This document shows, one piece after another, positions 5,092-8,334 of a DNA stretch of 8,334 bases (positions within the stretch are counted from its first letter, which is position 1; each line of letters starts with the position of its first letter). Source of the DNA: Thermoanaerobaculales bacterium (lineage in GTDB: Bacteria; Acidobacteriota; Thermoanaerobaculia; Thermoanaerobaculales; Sulfomarinibacteraceae); contig JALOKS010000211.1 of the NCBI GenBank assembly GCA_025456385.1, forward strand, positions 1 through 8,334, read 5' to 3'. A program made the position numbers and the translations under genes. The notes under the pieces are model-generated. The model saw nothing but the letters and a program-made list of their open reading frames with translations. It was not told where the DNA came from and ran no database searches.

Positions 5092-6945
5092 ATGCACCAG
5101 CCGAAGAGGGTCCTGATCCTGGCGGTCGTGCTCTTAGCAGCTGCGGCGCAGGTCACGGCGCAGGGCTGGGGCGGCAGCATCGGCGCCGCCTACCTGTGGC
5201 AGAGCGTCGACGGCAACCCGGACAGCTTCGCGAGCCAGTACAACCTCGGTGAGGGGCTCGAGCTCGAGAGCCTCGACCTCGACTACCGGGGGGAAGGCGC
5301 GGTCGACACCTTCAGCCTCGAGGCCTGGGGCTTCGGCAACGCCAGCCCGGCCGCGGCCGCGCGCTTTCGGCTCGAGCTCGGCGCCGGCATAGGCGTGACC
5401 GCGGACTACGACCACCGCGAGTCCTTCTTCAAGCTCGCCGGCGGCGACTGGTTGCAGACCGCGGAGGACTGGGAGCTCGACCGCTTCCGCGCCGCCGTGA
5501 CGCTCGATGCCTGGCGTCCCGTGCGGGTGTCGTTGCTCTACCGCTCGCTCAGCACTGACGGCTTGGTCAACCGACCCTCGTACGCTCTCAACGAGCGCTA
5601 TCCCGTCGGCATCGACCTCGACGAGTCGGTGAGCGAGTGGACCCTCCGCCTCGAGACGAGAACACTTCCCGTCCGTATCCAGCTCGAGCAGTCGCTCGCG
5701 GACTACGAACGGGCCAACCGTCCATTCGCCACTGGCAGCCCCGCCATCGGCGGCGACCCGGACAGCCTCGAAGACATCGAGTCGACCATCGTCAACGAAC
5801 AGAACGGCGTTTCGACCACGCGCGTCGTCGCGAGCTTCTCGAGCCGCGTGGTCGAAGGGGCGGCCTCGCTGCTGTGGCGCTCCGCGGAGCTCGAATCGAG
5901 CGGCGCCTTCAGCGAGACCTTTGGCATCGGCGGCGGCGCGATCGGCACCCTTCAGCGGATCGACACGGTGATGAGCGCAGCCGACCAGGAGACTCTCGCA
6001 GGCACCCTGTCGCTGGGCTTCCGCCTGGCGCCGCGGTGGGTCCTACGCGTGGCCGGCGACTACCGCGACGGCTCGGCCGACTCGAGCCTGGTCGGAGAGC
6101 GGGTGCTGAGCGTGATCAGCTCCACCGGTTCGCCGGTCCTCTCCGCACCGCTCGGCGACAGCGGCTACTTCGACTTCACCGACAGCAGCGGCCGCCTGAC
6201 CATCGAGTACCGCGGCGATCGCTGGACCGCCTGGGCGGGGGGCAGCGCGAGCAGCCGCGACGTGAGCTGGCAGCTGAGTGGGGAGCAACCACCGTACGAT
6301 GCGAGCCGCGATGGCAGCGGCTACCTGGCTGGAGCCATGTGGAGCCCGAGCAAGGAGTTCGAGCTCAGCGTCGAACTCGAACGCGGCGACTTCGACGACC
6401 TGATCTTCCGCGTCGATCCCGAGACAGCCGACAAGGCGACGCTGCGGCTGCGCTCGCAGCTCGGCCGCGGGTGGCAGCTGCAGCTCCACGGCCGCCGCGT
6501 CAGCGCGAGCAACGACGCGGACCAGGCCGACCTCGACTCGAGCTCGACACCATTCGGCGCCGCCGCATCATGGACCTCCGCGAGCGGGCTCTCCGGCCTC
6601 GGTCTGGACCTCGAGCACTACGACATCGAGACCGACACTCTCGTGCTGCTTCCCGATGGTCGTTCCGAGCGCTCGATCTACGACCTCGACCTCGATACCT
6701 TCACCCTCCACGGATTCACCCGCGGCGACGTCTTCGGGATCAACGGCGCCCTGACCTACCTCGAGGACGGCGGCAGCAGCTGGCCCCTCGATTCCTGGAC
6801 CGGGCGCCTCCGCGTCACCCTGTATGGCTCGCACGGACTCGAGTACTCGGCGCTGGCGCAGTACTGGTCCTACGACGAGCAGCTCTCGGAGCTCGACGAC
6901 TTCGACGTCTTCCGCTACGGCCTCGCCGTGAGCTGGAGGTTCTGA
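5092..6945 (+). CDS. Outer-membrane beta-barrel protein, MtrB/PioB-like porin candidate
   Basis: A 617-residue precursor with a clear Sec signal peptide (basic HQPKR, hydrophobic core, predicted cleavage after VTA at residue 23). The rest is a long series of amphipathic strands with alternating hydrophobic and polar residues, Asp/Ser/Gly-rich turns and many Trp/Tyr residues. It ends in YGLAVSWRF, the C-terminal Phe expected for recognition by the BAM assembly machinery. It has no membrane helix beyond the signal. Length and strand density would allow a barrel of more than 20 strands, in the range of MtrB/PioB/DmsF proteins that sheath a decaheme cytochrome. The adjoining decaheme gene, overlapping by one base, is the main support for that role; I do not see a diagnostic MtrB motif. 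The mature protein contains no Cys, so the N-terminal CXXC found in some Shewanella-type MtrB proteins is absent. An unrelated large porin is the alternative. Confidence 0.75.
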   Translation: MHQPKRVLILAVVLLAAAAQVTAQGWGGSIGAAYLWQSVDGNPDSFASQYNLGEGLELESLDLDYRGEGAVDTFSLEAWGFGNASPAAAARFRLELGAGIGVTADYDHRESFFKLAGGDWLQTAEDWELDRFRAAVTLDAWRPVRVSLLYRSLSTDGLVNRPSYALNERYPVGIDLDESVSEWTLRLETRTLPVRIQLEQSLADYERANRPFATGSPAIGGDPDSLEDIESTIVNEQNGVSTTRVVASFSSRVVEGAASLLWRSAELESSGAFSETFGIGGGAIGTLQRIDTVMSAADQETLAGTLSLGFRLAPRWVLRVAGDYRDGSADSSLVGERVLSVISSTGSPVLSAPLGDSGYFDFTDSSGRLTIEYRGDRWTAWAGGSASSRDVSWQLSGEQPPYDASRDGSGYLAGAMWSPSKEFELSVELERGDFDDLIFRVDPETADKATLRLRSQLGRGWQLQLHGRRVSASNDADQADLDSSSTPFGAAASWTSASGLSGLGLDLEHYDIETDTLVLLPDGRSERSIYDLDLDTFTLHGFTRGDVFGINGALTYLEDGGSSWPLDSWTGRLRVTLYGSHGLEYSALAQYWSYDEQLSELDDFDVFRYGLAVSWRF

Positions 6946-7778
6946 TGATGTCCAGGACGCTGATCATCATCGTCACGACCCTCGTCGGCGCCGGCTGGGC
7001 CGCGGCCGAGGAGGCAGTGACCATGGAAACCTGCGCCGTGTGCCACGATGAGGTCGCGGCAGCCTTCGCCTCGGGCGCCCACGGGCGCGCGATGCAGCGC
7101 GCCGATCCCGCCGTGCTCGCGGGCTCCTGCGTTGCCTGCCACGGACCCGCGGCGGAGCACGTCGACGATCCGAACACCGAGAACATCGTCCGCCGCCCGG
7201 GGCAGGACGCCTGCCTCTCCTGCCACCCGGGCCTCCAGGGTCTGACCGACACCGCCACCGCGGCCCACGTCCGCAACGCCGTCGCCTGCGGCGACTGCCA
7301 CGGCTCGGGGCATCAGGCGCTGGCCACCGACCACCTGCTCCTCGAACCGTCGCACGAGCTCTGCGCGGGCTGTCACGCGTCGGTCGCCGGGTCGTTCAGG
7401 ATGCCGTTCGCACACCGCGACGGCACCCGGCCCTTCGAGTGCAGCAGCTGCCACTCGGTGCACGGGCTCGGCCGGCTCGGCAGCCTGACCATGATCGGCT
7501 CGGGCGGAGCCTGCCTCGACTGCCATGCCGACAAGACCGGACCCTTCGTCTATCCGCACCCGCCGCAGCAGCTCGACGGCTGCGTGACCTGCCACGCGCC
7601 GCACGGCTCGCCGAACCCCCGCCTGCTCACCCGCAACCGGGTGGCGGCGCTGTGCATCGAGTGCCACACCAACGTCCCGCGCTTCCACGACCTGAGCAGC
7701 GCGCGGTACCAGTCGTGCCAGACATGTCACGCCGCGGTTCACGGCTCCAACCGCGACCCGGCGCTGTTCGAGGAGTAG
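6945..7778 (+). CDS. Periplasmic decaheme c-type cytochrome, MtrA/DmsE/PioA-like
   Basis: A 277-residue protein with a signal peptide (hydrophobic residues 6-20, cleavage predicted after AAA near residue 21) and exactly ten CXXCH heme-binding motifs. Their first cysteines are at 30, 62, 90, 115, 140, 166, 190, 213, 237 and 258. Spacing is regular at 21-32 residues, every Cys belongs to a motif, and twelve further His can supply the distal ligands for bis-His hemes. The regular layout and the ending CQTCHAAVHGSNRDP are characteristic of MtrA/DmsE-type decaheme cytochromes, which insert into an MtrB-type barrel and pass electrons across the outer membrane. It is shorter than Shewanella MtrA (about 333 residues). 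Two tandem ATGs (6945, 6948) follow GGAGG (6935-6939) at 5 and 8 bases; either may be used. The first overlaps the barrel gene's TGA by one base, indicating translational coupling and joint expression. Heme attachment would need a cytochrome c maturation system, which is not in the window. Confidence 0.93.
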   Translation: MMSRTLIIIVTTLVGAGWAAAEEAVTMETCAVCHDEVAAAFASGAHGRAMQRADPAVLAGSCVACHGPAAEHVDDPNTENIVRRPGQDACLSCHPGLQGLTDTATAAHVRNAVACGDCHGSGHQALATDHLLLEPSHELCAGCHASVAGSFRMPFAHRDGTRPFECSSCHSVHGLGRLGSLTMIGSGGACLDCHADKTGPFVYPHPPQQLDGCVTCHAPHGSPNPRLLTRNRVAALCIECHTNVPRFHDLSSARYQSCQTCHAAVHGSNRDPALFEE

Positions 7779-7800
7779 GTTGCGATGAATCACGGATCAA

Positions 7801-7811
7801 CCCCGTTGGGG
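7801..7811 (+). other. Small GC hairpin in the intercistronic gap
   Basis: CCCC-GTT-GGGG lies between the decaheme gene and the next cytochrome gene, directly upstream of that gene's ribosome binding site. With four base pairs and no U-tract it is not a convincing terminator. It might tune translation or mark an mRNA processing site, giving different amounts of the two proteins. Confidence 0.25.
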
Positions 7812-7818
7812 AAGGAGG
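7812..7818 (+). promoter_or_regulatory. Ribosome binding site of the third operon gene
   Basis: AAGGAGG, a near-perfect Shine-Dalgarno sequence, lies five bases before the ATG at 7824. It decides between that start and the in-frame ATG at 7785, which has no comparable site and would put 13 unsuitable residues ahead of the signal peptide. Confidence 0.75.
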
Positions 7819-7823
7819 GAGCG

Positions 7824-8334
7824 ATGAGGATCGCAGTCAGTTGTGTCATTGTCGCGGGCCTGCTGCTGGCGCCGGCGGCGTCGGCGGACGAGCCCATTCT
7901 TCAGGCGAGCCACCGGATGGGCCCCAGCGCCCGGCTTGGCACCGCTCTTCCGGCCGAAATGCTGGCGAAGCTGACCTCCATGTACAGCGCGGAGGAATTG
8001 GCGAGCACTCCGACGGTGGTCGGCGACGAGTACTGCATCGCCTGCCACAGCTGGTCGGCTATCACCCACGGTGTGAAACACCGCCAGGCGCTGCGGGTGC
8101 CGATGGCCAAGAACTCGTTGGTCACTGGCAAGGGCGTCATCGCCGATTACGACCGCAACGGAATCGACGACTTCAGGCAGGGCCTGGACTTCAACCAGAT
8201 CAGCTCCAAGTTTGATGTCTACAAGCCGAACGCGCCGATCCTGTCCTACGACGCCGGAACCGACACCTACTGGATCCAGGTCGGCCAGCTCAAGGCCAGG
8301 GTGACGATGACCCAGGGCGGAACCGGAGAGGGCA
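7824..8334 (+). CDS. c-type cytochrome, probably multiheme and exported (3' end outside window)
   Basis: The first 170 residues are present and the frame is still open at the edge. A signal peptide (basic R2, hydrophobic residues 3-19) is followed by a likely cleavage site after ASA at residue 21. One heme-binding motif, CIACH, lies at 71-75 in the context GDEYCIACHSWSAITHG. H82 and H86 could be heme ligands. The next 84 or so residues hold no further CXXCH but contain DYDRNGIDDF (about 112-121), which resembles a Ca-binding Asp-rich loop, then Tyr/Trp-rich strands and a segment ending in VTMTQGGTGEG. From memory, similar segments precede more hemes in large environmental multiheme cytochromes, so the full protein is probably longer and multiheme. 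It begins 45 bp after the decaheme gene on the same strand, so is likely in the same operon. It could be the terminal or extracellular partner of the conduit, or a periplasmic reductase; the visible part does not decide. Confidence 0.8.
   Translation, partial: MRIAVSCVIVAGLLLAPAASADEPILQASHRMGPSARLGTALPAEMLAKLTSMYSAEELASTPTVVGDEYCIACHSWSAITHGVKHRQALRVPMAKNSLVTGKGVIADYDRNGIDDFRQGLDFNQISSKFDVYKPNAPILSYDAGTDTYWIQVGQLKARVTMTQGGTGEG

Noticed and set aside
5637..6944. Upstream part of the long frame that ends with the decaheme cytochrome
   Set aside because: This part is an Arg/Pro-rich out-of-frame shadow of the barrel gene; real coding in this frame begins at 6945 or 6948 with a signal peptide and ribosome binding site.
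6915..7793. Minus-strand open frame opposite the decaheme cytochrome
   Set aside because: No recognisable domain; it mirrors a gene with ten ordered heme motifs.

Overview
This is a visibly GC-rich chromosomal window from a Gram-negative, didermic bacterium. Evidence for that is an outer-membrane beta-barrel ending in an aromatic Phe, Sec signal peptides on periplasmic multiheme c-type cytochromes, and Shine-Dalgarno-led genes. Codon composition and gene content would suit an uncultured Acidobacteriota (for example Thermoanaerobaculia-like) or deltaproteobacterial lineage. That assignment is inference, and nothing in the window fixes the phylum.

Left half (about 1-4735), all genes on the minus strand. 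At the right end of this block is a secreted or membrane-anchored endonuclease/exonuclease/phosphatase (DNase I-fold) protein (4699-3674). Next comes an intergenic element made of two oppositely oriented arrays of a 7-bp repeat (cgaattt), which form a perfect 30-bp inverted repeat around a 114-nt spacer. After that is a very large cytoplasmic GH13 (alpha-amylase family) protein (3414-55), whose 5' end appears to be missing or frameshifted right beside the repeat. Its stop codon overlaps, in a GTGA arrangement, the start of a further gene that runs off the left edge (58-1) and begins like a signal peptide or membrane segment.

Middle (about 4736-5091). A divergent intergenic region contains an abrupt AT-rich island with a perfect palindrome, promoter-like hexamers and a strong ribosome binding site for the next gene.

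Right half (5092-8334), all plus strand: a compact electron-transfer operon. The first gene is a cysteine-free outer-membrane beta-barrel (MtrB/PioB-like candidate). It overlaps the start of a decaheme c-type cytochrome of the MtrA/DmsE/PioA kind by one base. About 45 bp later comes a second, cut-off c-type cytochrome with at least one CXXCH. The barrel and the decaheme protein look like the two halves of a porin-cytochrome conduit carrying electrons across the outer membrane. The third protein could be an external partner or terminal reductase, but its function lies mostly outside the window.
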